Positions 34,729 to 44,314 of a stretch of 64,000 bases of DNA are shown one piece after another; the first letter of the stretch is position 1, and the number at the start of each line of letters is the position of its first letter. Both the position numbers and the translations under genes were made by a program. The DNA comes from Flavobacterium foetidum (GTDB lineage: Bacteria; Bacteroidota; Bacteroidia; Flavobacteriales; Flavobacteriaceae): positions 310,001-374,000 of the forward strand of contig NZ_SJTF01000001.1 in assembly GCF_004634245.1 (NCBI RefSeq), given 5' to 3'. A model generated the notes under the pieces. The model was not told the DNA's origin. It made no database searches and saw only the letters and a list, made by a program, of their open reading frames with translations.

Positions 34729-35193
34729 TTATTCTTGAGGTTCTTCAAAGTTGTCGTAATAGGTAAAATCCTTGGTGATTTTTCCGTTTTCAATTGTAAA
34801 AATGGTGCAGATCGGTAATTCAAATTTGGAATTATCGGGAGCAGTTCCAGTTGAAACAAACTCTACAATAATATGTTTTTCGCCCGAAGGATAAATTTGC
34901 AGGATTTTATCATGAACATCTGGAAACATATCACTCAATTCTGTATATTTTGTGACGATTTGCTGATGTGATTGTTTTACGATTCCGTTTCCTAGAGAAG
35001 GATCTTTAAAATCGGCATTTTCAACATATATGTCGGCCATTTCTTTCCATTTGTGCTGATTAAAAAGCTCGAAATATTCTTTTACTAGTTTTTCATTTTC
35101 GGATGAAGATACTGGATTCATTTTTTCAGATTTTGCATTATTACAGGAGGAAAGGGAGATGAAAATAATAAGAACAATTAAAATGTTTTTCAT
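34729..35193 (-). CDS. SnoaL/NTF2-like lipoprotein
   Basis: A 154-residue lipoprotein (ISLSSCNN, Cys17). The mature domain follows the SnoaL-like pattern: LVKEYFELFNQHKWKEMADIYVENADFKDP, then strands ending ENGKITKDFTYYDNFE. These small cone-shaped folds bind or isomerise hydrophobic molecules; here no catalytic His/Asp pair can be assigned with confidence. It is paired with the SRPBCC gene. Confidence 0.8.
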   Translation of the reverse strand: MKNILIVLIIFISLSSCNNAKSEKMNPVSSSENEKLVKEYFELFNQHKWKEMADIYVENADFKDPSLGNGIVKQSHQQIVTKYTELSDMFPDVHDKILQIYPSGEKHIIVEFVSTGTAPDNSKFELPICTIFTIENGKITKDFTYYDNFEEPQE

Positions 35194-35376
35194 ATCAGTT
35201 TATTTTGGAATAATAAAAAACTAATTTAGTAATTGTTTTTCAATTGGTTGATTTTCAGTGTTGTTTTTATTCTTTTTGTTCAGTTTTAGACAATGTACGG
35301 AAGTGTAATCTACTCATTGCTTAAGAGCAGGAAAGACTGTTAACACTGACTAACTGGAAGATAATCGTAGTATGAT

Positions 35377-36933
35377 TTACTTTACGGATTCATTTTTTAC
35401 AGATTTACTTATTATAATTCCGAAAATAAAACCGCTCAGAAGTCCGCCAATATGGGCTGCGTTATCGATTCCGCCAATAAGCCCCATAATTAAATTGTAA
35501 CCTACAAATATCAATGTTGTAGTTAAAAAAGCTTTGCTTAAATCTTCAGGGAATACTTTTTTCAACAATAGACCTAGAAATACTCCATAAAGCCCAAAAA
35601 TTGCCCCTGAAGCTCCTATGCTTACAGTTGCCTCATACCACCAAATACTGGAACAGCTGGCTAGTATTCCTGTAATTAAATATAATAGTATGTATCTTAA
35701 TCTGCCTAGCACTGGTTCTATAAATATACCAACAAACAAAAGCCCAAACATATTTGATAGCAAATGAATAAATCCACCATGAAGAAAAATATTAGTTAAA
35801 AGACGCCACCATTGGCCGTTAATTGTAGCTGGTCTAAAATTTCCGCCCCAATCTAGTAAATCATATCCCTTAAAGGATATAAAGCCTAGTCCAGCAACTA
35901 CCATTATTAAATAAATTAAAATATTGCTGTACATTAAAATAGGGGTAATGTAGAAGTTTTCTCTTGGTTTTAGAAAATCTAAAAACTCTTTTAAATCCTT
36001 GTCTTCAAAGGTCCCTTTTTCGAAGCGTCTTAATTCTGTTCTATTGCACACGGGTATCAATATCATTACTAGCCAAACAATTATCCCAGATAAAAATGTT
36101 CCAATAAGCCAATACAAAGTATCTCCTCTTCTGCTTTCGAATGGTTTGTTATTTGAAATAAATATTATAGAACCTTCGGTATTAAATTTTTTAAATTTTT
36201 TTAGCGCTTCCTTATATCCATCACCAATTTCAGAATTTCCAACCTTTTCCAAATAAACAAAATCACTAAAATCAGTTCTGTCGAATTCATACTGACTCAA
36301 TTTTAGAAATTCTTCATACCTATTTTGTTTTTCTCTTTCATCTAGTCTGTTGCTCATGCGCTCGTCATATTTTATGCCTAACCAATATTTGCAACTTGAA
36401 ATAGTAGCCGTATCACTTTTTTTGTCAAGAATAGGAACAACTATAAATAAATTTATACTAAAATTTTCATTGTATTTTCCGCCAACTTCAAATGATGTAT
36501 TAACTCCGACTTTTGATTTGTCTAAATAGAAACGTTTAACCTTATAATACTTTGATGGTTCTTGTTTTGAAATCTGACTGATGTAGTCTACTTTACTCAA
36601 TTTTCCTGTTGAGTTTTTTAAATAGTTTTGTGCAATTATAGTCGGAACTGCGATTGCAAGCCAAAGAATAATTATGAAAAGATCGCTGTAACTTTTTCCA
36701 TTGGATTTTTTTAAGTTCAAAATTTTTAATCTTGGTCGAAAAAAAAATACTATTGGAATTACAGGGAGGAAAGCTGGAAGTCCAAATTCTATTACAAATT
36801 CTTTTATTGAAAATAGTTGTAGCTTAATAAGTAAAATCCAGTTTAGAAAAGTATATATAGCGCAAAAGCCAATTGATGTAATTAAAAATGGGATGAAAAG
36901 GATATTGATTTTTTGGTGTATAGTTTTATTCAT
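35377..36933 (-). CDS. Rhomboid-family intramembrane serine protease
   Basis: A 518-residue protein. The N-terminal half has TM segments and a long soluble loop region (about 110-280) of unknown fold. The C-terminal rhomboid domain (about 340-515) has the WGGNFRP / GQWWRLLTNIFLHGGFIHLLSNM entrance, GASGAIFGLYG with the catalytic Ser, and AAHIGGLLSGF with the catalytic His. The soluble insert is much longer than in GlpG. Start ATG 36933 is used because the earlier TTG lies inside a perfect -7 box TATATTTG (leftward, 36959-36952). Substrates are unknown. Confidence 0.9.
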   Translation of the reverse strand: MNKTIHQKINILFIPFLITSIGFCAIYTFLNWILLIKLQLFSIKEFVIEFGLPAFLPVIPIVFFFRPRLKILNLKKSNGKSYSDLFIIILWLAIAVPTIIAQNYLKNSTGKLSKVDYISQISKQEPSKYYKVKRFYLDKSKVGVNTSFEVGGKYNENFSINLFIVVPILDKKSDTATISSCKYWLGIKYDERMSNRLDEREKQNRYEEFLKLSQYEFDRTDFSDFVYLEKVGNSEIGDGYKEALKKFKKFNTEGSIIFISNNKPFESRRGDTLYWLIGTFLSGIIVWLVMILIPVCNRTELRRFEKGTFEDKDLKEFLDFLKPRENFYITPILMYSNILIYLIMVVAGLGFISFKGYDLLDWGGNFRPATINGQWWRLLTNIFLHGGFIHLLSNMFGLLFVGIFIEPVLGRLRYILLYLITGILASCSSIWWYEATVSIGASGAIFGLYGVFLGLLLKKVFPEDLSKAFLTTTLIFVGYNLIMGLIGGIDNAAHIGGLLSGFIFGIIISKSVKNESVK

Positions 36934-37028
36934 GATATTTATTAGATAGCACAAATATAATTTTTTTCTTACATTGTTAAAATATTGTTTTTTTTATTAA
37001 GAACTAGAAAGGTTTTTTTAATAAAAGA

Positions 37029-37778
37029 TTATTCTTCATTAAAAAACTCTGTAACAGAAGTCTCTTCAAAGAAATGAGGCTTCTTTTTTATTTTTATGGT
37101 TTCAGATGTTGTGGGTTCATCTTCTTTCATTGTGTTGGTTTCGGTTTGGGTTATTTCTCCTTTTTCAAAATCATAAACAAGTCCAGAACGACCCCCAGCA
37201 CCACTAAAGTTTGCTTCCATATAATTTAAAACAAGATCTTTACCCATATATTTAAATGTGCAGAAAAAAGTGCCACTTGGTCCCATGCCGTAAAGATTTA
37301 CAAGCAGTTTACCTTTTTCAATGCTAATATCTTCTGTATCGTAAAGTTTAAAATCGAATTCATTGTATTCTGCCGGCATGGCAACATCCGAAACTTTATC
37401 TAAACGATATGATTTATCTGCATTCTGCAAAAGAATCAGCATTGGTCTTTTGGAAGTTTTGACATCTTTATGTTTCAAAACGACCGCTATATCTTTTAAA
37501 CCGTCATTATTCAGATCACCTTCGGCATTGTATTGAATTTCATAAATACCAAGTTTTGGAAGGAAATCGGATGCCTTTTTTCCGGTTTCAGGATAGGTAA
37601 TATCTGCTTCTTCAGGATTGTTTTCTTCATATTCTTCGCCATTTTCTTCAAATTCTTTATTTGTTGGTAGACTGTCAGTAACAGTAACATTGTTTGAAGT
37701 GGTTTGGGTGTCTTTTTTACAAGATTGTATGGTGAAAACAAGCAAAAGAGACAGTATGTATACGATTGAGTTTTTCAT
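37029..37778 (-). CDS. Lipoprotein with Ca-binding/FG-GAP-type loop
   Basis: A 249-residue lipoprotein (TIQSCKK lipobox). After an acidic linker the mature part contains EGDLNNDGLKDIAVVLKHKD, the DxNxDGxxD loop of FG-GAP/VCBS and dockerin-type calcium sites, then beta strands. No enzymatic motif. Start 37778 (MKNSIVYILSLLLVFTIQS) gives a normal lipoprotein signal; nine more codons upstream are possible. The role is unknown. Confidence 0.75.
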   Translation of the reverse strand: MKNSIVYILSLLLVFTIQSCKKDTQTTSNNVTVTDSLPTNKEFEENGEEYEENNPEEADITYPETGKKASDFLPKLGIYEIQYNAEGDLNNDGLKDIAVVLKHKDVKTSKRPMLILLQNADKSYRLDKVSDVAMPAEYNEFDFKLYDTEDISIEKGKLLVNLYGMGPSGTFFCTFKYMGKDLVLNYMEANFSGAGGRSGLVYDFEKGEITQTETNTMKEDEPTTSETIKIKKKPHFFEETSVTEFFNEE

Positions 37779-37844
37779 TGATTGAGGTTTTAGTATATTC
37801 TTCAAGTATAAATATTTATGTAAGATTTTTAAAACAAAGACTTA

Positions 37845-39329
37845 TTAGTTTTTATTCAACTGTTTTTCTAAATTTTGAATATCAGAACCGCCGCTAAGTT
37901 TTTTATTTAAAACAGTTCCGTTTTCATCTACAAGAAAATGCCACGGAATTGCAAGAGATTCACTGCCATATATATTTCGTAAATCGTCGTCTAATTTTTT
38001 ATTGGCTCTTACATGATATCCTTCTAAGTTGTAAAAATGTGCCATATCACGCCATTGTTTATCCTTGCTTTCTTTGTCTATCGAAATGTAAACCATCGTA
38101 ATATTTTTAGATTGCAGCAATTCATATAACTTTGGGTTGTCTTTAAATTCTTCTTTACAGGGTCCGCACCAAGTTGCCCAAACGTCAATGTAAAATGGTT
38201 TTCCGTTTAGATTCTTTACTAAATCTTTTACGGAGGTAATTTCGGCGGTATTTTCTACAAATTTTACCTTCTCATTTAGCGGTTCCTCTTTTTTCTTGTG
38301 GAAAGATATAATAGGAATAATTACCGGCTCTAGGAAATGAGTGTAAGAACTGGAAGGATATGCTTTTTTAAATTCTTCAAAAAGTTTTATTAGTTCCTGC
38401 TCGTAGTTATTATTGATCGCTTCGTAATAAATATAAGCAGCAAAATAATATTCTAATTGTGGGCCAGATAGATATTTTTTTGCATTATCAATATTATGGG
38501 TATGAATAAGTCCTTGTTTATGAAATTCAGTAAGGATTGCAGTATCTATGTTCTCTAGAATCAATTCATTGTAACGTAAATAGTTTTCTGCATAAAAATA
38601 AAACCACGGAGATTTTAAAAGTTCAGGATTAGTTAGCGGGTTAGATTTGAAAATTGCTGACCAGAGTTCTGTATATTGATTTTTACTGAGTGTGTTTTGC
38701 TTTCTAACTTCATTCAAATAATTGATAAAAGCGAAACTTCCTTGCGCTCCTTTATAGAAATAATCTCTGTCTGTTTCAACGAGATGATAGAAATCTTTAG
38801 AAATAATATTCTCTTTCAAAAGATCTTTAAAGCCTTGTAATTCATTTATGCTGCTTTCTTCCAGTTTTTGTTTGATTACAGCTGGCACACTGTCTTTGCT
38901 GTATTTTCTGGATTCGAGTTCAAAATGCCCTCCAGCTATCATGCTTCTGTTTGTAATCTGATTGTATAATAGTTGCCCTTTTGCATTTTTAGATTCGACA
39001 GAAAATGGATTTTTAGAATCTTCAGTATTGATTTGAACTTTATAAGTCATTCCAGGTTCAACAATTAAAGTTCCGTACGATTTGTATTTGTAAGATAAAT
39101 CAATAAAGCTGGTTTGATTCAATTTAAGATTGATTTGAAAATTGCCTGAAGAATCCGGCTGAACGGAATCTGTAAAACCGAAATAATCAATTCCATTAAT
39201 CGGTAAGGTATATTCTATTATTTCAGGAATTTTTCCGTTGATACTTCCTAAGATTTGAATACTGTTTTTGGTTTGGCCTATAACCAATCCTGGAAACAGA
39301 ACGAATAAAACTAGAGAGAACCATTTCAT
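37845..39329 (-). CDS. Secreted TlpA-type thioredoxin-fold protein
   Basis: A 494-residue extracytoplasmic thiol oxidoreductase. The signal peptide is MKWFSLVLFVLFPGLVIGQ. An N-terminal beta domain (about 20-120) of the DUF4369-like kind and a helical middle region (130-340) precede a thioredoxin domain (about 350-490) with the active site ATWCGPCKEE and a cis-Pro in LAIPWHFLVD. Such proteins reduce disulfides, often for cytochrome or envelope maturation. Upstream in-frame codons before 39329 extend 38 residues and lack a signal, so this start is preferred. Confidence 0.88.
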   Translation of the reverse strand: MKWFSLVLFVLFPGLVIGQTKNSIQILGSINGKIPEIIEYTLPINGIDYFGFTDSVQPDSSGNFQINLKLNQTSFIDLSYKYKSYGTLIVEPGMTYKVQINTEDSKNPFSVESKNAKGQLLYNQITNRSMIAGGHFELESRKYSKDSVPAVIKQKLEESSINELQGFKDLLKENIISKDFYHLVETDRDYFYKGAQGSFAFINYLNEVRKQNTLSKNQYTELWSAIFKSNPLTNPELLKSPWFYFYAENYLRYNELILENIDTAILTEFHKQGLIHTHNIDNAKKYLSGPQLEYYFAAYIYYEAINNNYEQELIKLFEEFKKAYPSSSYTHFLEPVIIPIISFHKKKEEPLNEKVKFVENTAEITSVKDLVKNLNGKPFYIDVWATWCGPCKEEFKDNPKLYELLQSKNITMVYISIDKESKDKQWRDMAHFYNLEGYHVRANKKLDDDLRNIYGSESLAIPWHFLVDENGTVLNKKLSGGSDIQNLEKQLNKN

Positions 39330-39445
39330 CTTTTCAATTTTAAGGATTTTAAAGTATCTCAAATATAATTTTTTTTGAGACAAATTAAGAAGTATAATTG
39401 GGTTAATTTGTAAATAATGACATGTGATACAGCGATATGCCAAAG

Positions 39446-39544
39446 CTGTCAGGTTCTAAAAATGTCATGTTGTCAGATGAATTTTAGGCCTAGACCGTAA
39501 AACTGACAAATTACTTTAGATTTTTATATTGGCACAAAGATTGA
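39446..39544 (+). promoter_or_regulatory. Sigma-54-like dnaK promoter with TGTCA repeats
   Basis: TTGGCAC (39529-39535) and TTGAC (39541-39545) give GG-N10-GA, one base from the sigma-54 GG-N10-GC pattern. Upstream are four TGTCA/TGACA half-sites (39447-39451, 39463-39467, 39471-39475, 39504-39508), as expected for an enhancer-binding activator. The predicted start lies about 40 nt before the ATG. Alternatively the -12 mismatch means another sigma factor is used. Confidence 0.5.
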
Positions 39545-39594
39545 CTTATGCCACATGAGTTTGAAAAATAAATCAAAAATTAAATATATAAAAA

Positions 39595-41478
39595 ATGGGT
39601 AAAATAATCGGAATTGACTTAGGTACGACGAACTCTTGTGTTTCTGTAATGGAAGGTAACGAAGCAGTTGTTATCCCTAACGCAGAAGGAAAAAGAACTA
39701 CACCATCTATCATCGCTTTTGTTGAAGGTGGAGAGATTAAAGTAGGTGATCCTGCAAAAAGACAAGCAGTAACGAATCCTACAAAAACGATTGCTTCTAT
39801 TAAACGTTTTATGGGACACACTTTTGCTGAGACTGAAGGTGAAGCAAAAAGAGTTCCTTACAAAGTAGTAAAAGGCGACAACAATACGCCACGTGTGGAT
39901 ATTGACGGTCGTTTATATACTGCTCAAGAATTGTCTGCAATGACACTTCAAAAAATGAAAAAAACTGCTGAAGACTATTTAGGACAAACAGTTTCTGAGG
40001 CAGTTATTACAGTTCCTGCATACTTTAACGATGCGCAGCGTCAAGCTACAAAAGAAGCTGGAGAAATCGCTGGTCTTAAAGTTATGCGTATCATCAATGA
40101 GCCAACTGCTGCTGCACTTGCTTACGGATTAGATAAAAAAGGAAATGATCAAAAAATTGCTGTTTACGATTTAGGTGGAGGTACTTTTGATATCTCTGTT
40201 CTTGAATTAGGAGACGGTGTATTTGAAGTATTGTCTACAAATGGTGATACTCACTTAGGTGGTGATGATTTTGACCAAGTTATTATTGACTGGTTAGCTG
40301 ACGAATTCAAATCTGAAGAAGGAATTGATTTACGTTTAGATCCAATGTCATTACAGCGTTTGAAAGAAGCTGCTGAGAAAGCTAAGATTGAATTATCATC
40401 TTCTGCTGAAACAGAAATCAACTTGCCATACGTAACGGCTACTGCTTCTGGACCAAAACACTTAGTGAAAAAATTATCTAGAGCTAAATTTGAGCAATTA
40501 TCTGATGCATTAGTAAAACGTTCTATGGAGCCAGTTGCTAAAGCATTAAAAGATGCAGGTTTATCTACATCTGATATCGACGAAGTAATCCTTGTAGGAG
40601 GTTCTACTCGTATGCCAAGAATCGCTGACGAAGTGGAGAAATTCTTCGGTAAAAAAGCTTCTAAAGGTGTTAACCCTGATGAGGTTGTAGCTATCGGAGC
40701 TGCTATTCAAGGTGGAGTTTTATCTGGAGATGTAAAAGATGTATTGTTACTTGACGTAACACCTCTTTCTTTAGGTATCGAAACTATGGGTGGTGTATTG
40801 ACTAAATTAATCGAGTCTAACACAACTATCCCAACTAAAAAATCTCAAGTATTCTCTACTGCTGCTGATTCTCAACCATCTGTTGAAATCCACGTATTAC
40901 AAGGAGAAAGAGCAATGGCTGCTGATAACAAAACTATCGGTCGTTTCCACTTAGACGGTATTCCACCAGCACCAAGAGGAGTTCCTCAAATCGAAGTAAC
41001 TTTCGATATCGATGCTAATGGTATTATCAAAGTTTCTGCAACTGATAAAGGAACAGGAAAATCTCACGATATCCGTATCGAAGCTTCTTCTGGATTAACA
41101 GCTGAAGAAATCGAAAGAATGAAAAAAGATGCTGAAGCTAATGCTGATGCTGACAGAATTGCAAAAGAAAGAGCTGAGAAATTGAACGAAGCTGACAGTA
41201 CTATCTTCCAAACTGAATCTCAATTGAAAGAGTTAGGAGATAAATTGACAGACGATCAAAAAACAGCTATCGAATACGCTTTAACTGAATTGAGAATGGC
41301 TCACCAATCTCAAGATCTTGACGCAATCCAAAAAGGATTAGACAATGTAAATGCAGCTTGGAAAACAGCTACAGAAGCAATGTACGCTCAAGGAGGTGAA
41401 GGACAACAAGCTGCTCCACAACAAGAGCAGTCTTCTGGAGATAACGTTGAAGACGTTGAATTCGAAGAGGTGAAATAA
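39595..41478 (+). CDS. dnaK: Hsp70 chaperone DnaK
   Basis: A 627-residue ATP-driven chaperone that binds exposed hydrophobic peptides. [11 protein letters not shown] opens the ATPase domain; the phosphate loops [15 protein letters not shown] and LVGGSTRMP follow. The linker [15 protein letters not shown] leads to the substrate domain (about 385-500) and helical lid, and the tail is acidic ([11 protein letters not shown]). Codon use is strongly biased to a few frequent codons, as for highly expressed genes. grpE and dnaJ are not next to it. Transcription is probably from the sigma-54-like promoter. Confidence 0.99.
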   Translation: MGKIIGIDLGTTNSCVSVMEGNEAVVIPNAEGKRTTPSIIAFVEGGEIKVGDPAKRQAVTNPTKTIASIKRFMGHTFAETEGEAKRVPYKVVKGDNNTPRVDIDGRLYTAQELSAMTLQKMKKTAEDYLGQTVSEAVITVPAYFNDAQRQATKEAGEIAGLKVMRIINEPTAAALAYGLDKKGNDQKIAVYDLGGGTFDISVLELGDGVFEVLSTNGDTHLGGDDFDQVIIDWLADEFKSEEGIDLRLDPMSLQRLKEAAEKAKIELSSSAETEINLPYVTATASGPKHLVKKLSRAKFEQLSDALVKRSMEPVAKALKDAGLSTSDIDEVILVGGSTRMPRIADEVEKFFGKKASKGVNPDEVVAIGAAIQGGVLSGDVKDVLLLDVTPLSLGIETMGGVLTKLIESNTTIPTKKSQVFSTAADSQPSVEIHVLQGERAMAADNKTIGRFHLDGIPPAPRGVPQIEVTFDIDANGIIKVSATDKGTGKSHDIRIEASSGLTAEEIERMKKDAEANADADRIAKERAEKLNEADSTIFQTESQLKELGDKLTDDQKTAIEYALTELRMAHQSQDLDAIQKGLDNVNAAWKTATEAMYAQGGEGQQAAPQQEQSSGDNVEDVEFEEVK

Positions 41479-41510
41479 GTACTGATTAATATCAGTTAAT
41501 AATAAATGCT

Positions 41511-41549
41511 AAACCGCTGTAAATGTAATGTTTACAGCGGTTTTTGTTT
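41511..41549 (+). terminator. dnaK intrinsic terminator
   Basis: AAACCGCTGTAAA, loop, exact complement, then a T-rich run. Confidence 0.92.
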
Positions 41550-41677
41550 TTTTATTACTTTTTGTGTCTGATACTCTTGATTTATTTTCCCGAAAACTTA
41601 AAATGAAAAACTGCAGTTTGATAATTGTAGTTTTTTATCCATTTAAACTTGCAGCTGCTAAACTACTATTTTGTATC

Positions 41678-42571
41678 CTAAGAATTATACGTTATCTCAA
41701 AATAATCGAGTATAGATTTATAATTATCCTGTGCAGTAAGACAGATGTCCATCAAATACTCTTTGATATTAGTCCATTCCTGTAGACCTCTGTAATAAAA
41801 AAGTTTTAGTTGTTCATCAATTATAAATGGGACAATATTATTTGCTAGGCATTCTTTAAAAATAATCAAACGACCTACACGACCATTCCCATCTTGAAAG
41901 GGGTGTATAATTTCAAATTTATAATGAAAATCAATAATTTCTTCGATAGTTTTATTTTTAATCTTGTGATAACTATGCAAAAGTTCTTTCATTTTTAGTG
42001 AAACAAGTTTAGGAGAACAAGTTTCATTACCACCGACTTCATTTGGCATTTTCTTATATTCGCCAACATTAAACCAGCTCTTTGCACTATCTGACGTACC
42101 AGACTTCAATAAAAAATGAAGTTCCTTAATTATAGATTCCGTTAGCTTGCTATTGGCCTTCTCAATAATAAAATCAATGCAGCGAAAATGATTAGATGTC
42201 TCAATAATGTCATCTACGTTTATACTTTCTTTAGAAACACCAATGGTGTTAGTCTCGAAAATATATCTTGTTTGATCGTGGGTCAGTTGGCTTCCTTCAA
42301 TTTTATTTGAGTTATATGTTAAATCAATCTGAGTACGATGGTAAATACCTCCTTTCAGCTTCATATCCTTTTGCTCTTTCAGAATATTAAGTAATATATT
42401 ACTGGAGTTTTTTTTTGTTTCTTTTTTGGGAAGTACAGCATCTTCTGGAATATTCCATGTTTTACCAGTTAGGAATGCTCCTTTTATTTTACCTAAAGAA
42501 CAATAGTGGCGTATCGTTCTCTCTGATAATTCTACTTTTTTTGCAAATTCTACTACTGAAAGATACTTCAT
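41678..42571 (-). CDS. Fic protein with N-terminal HTH
   Basis: A 297-residue Fic enzyme predicted to attach AMP (or a related group) to a protein. The core motif HPFQDGNGRVGR is at about 218-229. An inhibitory helix with the (S/T)xxxE(G/N) pattern, SNKIEG, lies in an N-terminal helical stretch, so the enzyme should be auto-inhibited (class II). The first ~50 residues (YLSVVEFAKKVELSERTIRHY...) form an excisionase/MerR-type HTH, implying DNA binding. Its promoter is overlapped by CCGATATCGG palindromes, its likely own operator. No antitoxin gene is adjacent. Confidence 0.92.
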   Translation of the reverse strand: MKYLSVVEFAKKVELSERTIRHYCSLGKIKGAFLTGKTWNIPEDAVLPKKETKKNSSNILLNILKEQKDMKLKGGIYHRTQIDLTYNSNKIEGSQLTHDQTRYIFETNTIGVSKESINVDDIIETSNHFRCIDFIIEKANSKLTESIIKELHFLLKSGTSDSAKSWFNVGEYKKMPNEVGGNETCSPKLVSLKMKELLHSYHKIKNKTIEEIIDFHYKFEIIHPFQDGNGRVGRLIIFKECLANNIVPFIIDEQLKLFYYRGLQEWTNIKEYLMDICLTAQDNYKSILDYFEITYNS

Positions 42572-42581
42572 GATATGTGTT

Positions 42582-42652
42582 AAATTCCGTTATCGGCAAA
42601 AATACAATAAAAAATTATTTCAAGACGGTTTATTTTGCCGATATCGGAATTT
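42582..42652 (-). promoter_or_regulatory. Fic promoter with palindromic operators
   Basis: Reading leftward: TTG (42623-42621), 16 nt, TATTTTTG (42604-42597). CCGATATCGG (42638-42647) lies upstream, and a diverged copy CCGTTATCGG (42587-42596) lies at the start of transcription. The longer arms AAATTCCGTTATCGGCAAAA and their near-complement make a ~70-bp inverted pair. A third half, GCCGATATTT, is at 42681. Confidence 0.6.
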
Positions 42653-42900
42653 GTTATATTTTACTTTGTTAAAAATTAGTGCCGATATTTCTCCATTGTC
42701 GAAAGAAAGTACATTTTGCTGTTTATTTGTACCATTGCCTTGTTAGGTATCGATAATTTATGCTGTTTATTCCGAAGAAATCAAAGAATCCTCATGTTAT
42801 TAAGAAATTAGTAAAAGGATTAAGATAGAAAAATCAAGTTTAGGAATGGATCTTTTTTTTGTATTTAAATGACGAAAAGATGCATTTTACTTATTAAATG

Positions 42901-43094
42901 AACCCGTTGGGTGTAATTAAAAAATAAAAGCATTTTAACACATAGAAGCATAGTTTTTTGTGCCGAAAAAAGAAAATGGAAGAAACAAGTTTCCACACAT
43001 AGCTAAACTATGTGCATTTAGACTAGTGAAACGCCTTTTTTTAAGTTTAGTTAAACTATGTTTCTATGTGTTGAAAATAATTACCCAACGAGTT
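42901..43094. repeat. MITE-like palindromic element, copy 2 (194 bp)
   Basis: About 90% or more identical by eye to 23203-23398. Termini AACCCGTTGGGTGTAATTA and, complemented, AACTCGTTGGGTAATTA. Nested arms ACATAGAAGCATAGTT and AACTATGTTTCTATGTGT, and a central CACATAG/CTATGTG hairpin. No coding signal. The preceding 42653-42900 stretch shows nothing else beyond a GCCGATAT half-site. Confidence 0.8.
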
Positions 43095-43112
43095 AAATGA
43101 ATTTTTATAAAC

Positions 43113-43124
43113 TGACAATTGTCA
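43113..43124. promoter_or_regulatory. Perfect palindrome TGACAATTGTCA before corA
   Basis: A 12-bp perfect palindrome 51 bp before the ATG of corA, built from the same TGTCA half-site seen upstream of dnaK. It is perhaps an operator. Confidence 0.4.
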
Positions 43125-43174
43125 TTCCTTCTTCAAAATCTTTTTCGTAATATTACTATTGTAAATTTTTTTGA

Positions 43175-44248
43175 ATGAGAAAGATTAAATACAAGAAAGG
43201 GCGCAAGCTGCAACATATCACTTTAGAATATACAGGAACGCACAAGGAACATGAAACTGAGATGCAGCTTTTTGTTTATGATGATGCAGATGTTGTTGAA
43301 TATGAAAAATTTACGGTACTAGCTCTAAATTCTTGTTTTGATTTTTCAAAAAATAACTGGTTAAATATTCATGGCTTAAACGATATTGACCTCATTAAAA
43401 CTATCGGAGCACATTTTAACCTCGATGATTTTTTGCTCGCCGATATTCTTAACACTACAAAAAGAACAAAATTAGAAGAACAGTCAGATGTTTTGTTTTT
43501 TAATATAAAATCACTATTGCCTTCTGAGTATTCTGATACTATAAGCGTTGAGCAGCTCAGTTTTATTGTGAAGGAAGGAATCTTGATTTCTTTTCAGGAA
43601 AAACGAAGTGATTTTTTTACCCACATTCGCGAGCGTCTTCGTACACATGCAGGAATCGTTAGAACCAAAAAAGTAGATTATCTATTGTATCTGCTTTTAG
43701 ATGCTGTAATGGAAAATTTCTACATAACGCTGGAAGATGAAGAAGATAAGGTGGAAGAATTGATCAATCAGACCAAAAAAGAGGCAAAACCCATTATTTT
43801 AGAAAAAATTGAAAATCATCGTGATAATTTAAATTTCCTTAAACGTTCCATTGTGCCACTTAGAGATTCGCTTTATTATTTGAAAACGAAAAAAGATGAT
43901 GACGATCAAAACGGATTAATTCGAAAAGAGACGTTTAACTTTTTTATCAGACTGCATCAGAAAAGTTTGGAGCTTTTAGAACAAATAGAATCAGATATGA
44001 GCGCTTTAGAAAGTGCATCAAACTTTTATTTTTCGGAACAAAGCCGAAAAATGAACGAAATCATGAAAACGCTGACGATTATTTCGGCCATATTTATTCC
44101 GCTTACTTTTATTGTGGGAGTGTACGGAATGAACTTTGAAAATATGCCGGAACTCAAAATGAAAAATGGCTATTTTGTAGTTATGGGTGTCATGTTTTTG
44201 CTGGTTATAGCCCTAATCATTTATTTCAAGAAACGAAGATGGTTTTAA
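43175..44248 (+). CDS. corA: CorA-type magnesium transporter
   Basis: A 357-residue channel-type divalent cation transporter: a large cytoplasmic N-terminal domain (about 1-290) with a long acidic coiled-coil helix, then two TM helices at the C-terminus (about 300-318 and 332-352). The selectivity motif YGMNFENMP (GMN) is between them. The C-terminal KKRRW is the usual basic end. It forms pentamers in known members. Mg2+ is the likely main substrate. Confidence 0.95.
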   Translation: MRKIKYKKGRKLQHITLEYTGTHKEHETEMQLFVYDDADVVEYEKFTVLALNSCFDFSKNNWLNIHGLNDIDLIKTIGAHFNLDDFLLADILNTTKRTKLEEQSDVLFFNIKSLLPSEYSDTISVEQLSFIVKEGILISFQEKRSDFFTHIRERLRTHAGIVRTKKVDYLLYLLLDAVMENFYITLEDEEDKVEELINQTKKEAKPIILEKIENHRDNLNFLKRSIVPLRDSLYYLKTKKDDDDQNGLIRKETFNFFIRLHQKSLELLEQIESDMSALESASNFYFSEQSRKMNEIMKTLTIISAIFIPLTFIVGVYGMNFENMPELKMKNGYFVVMGVMFLLVIALIIYFKKRRWF

Positions 44249-44281
44249 CGTTTGTTTGAGTCATAAAAGAAATGATTCTAT

Positions 44282-44289
44282 TAAATTTG
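44282..44289 (+). promoter_or_regulatory. -7 box of pta
   Basis: TAAATTTG, a perfect match, with TTTG at 44255-44258 (23-nt spacing, at the long end of the family range); 25 nt before the ATG. Confidence 0.45.
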
Positions 44290-44314
44290 TTATTTAGAAT
44301 AAATATAAATAATT

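Noticed and set aside
34725..34859. 45-codon N-terminal extension of the SRPBCC gene
   Set aside because: It lies inside the upstream SnoaL-like gene and is not part of the SRPBCC fold.
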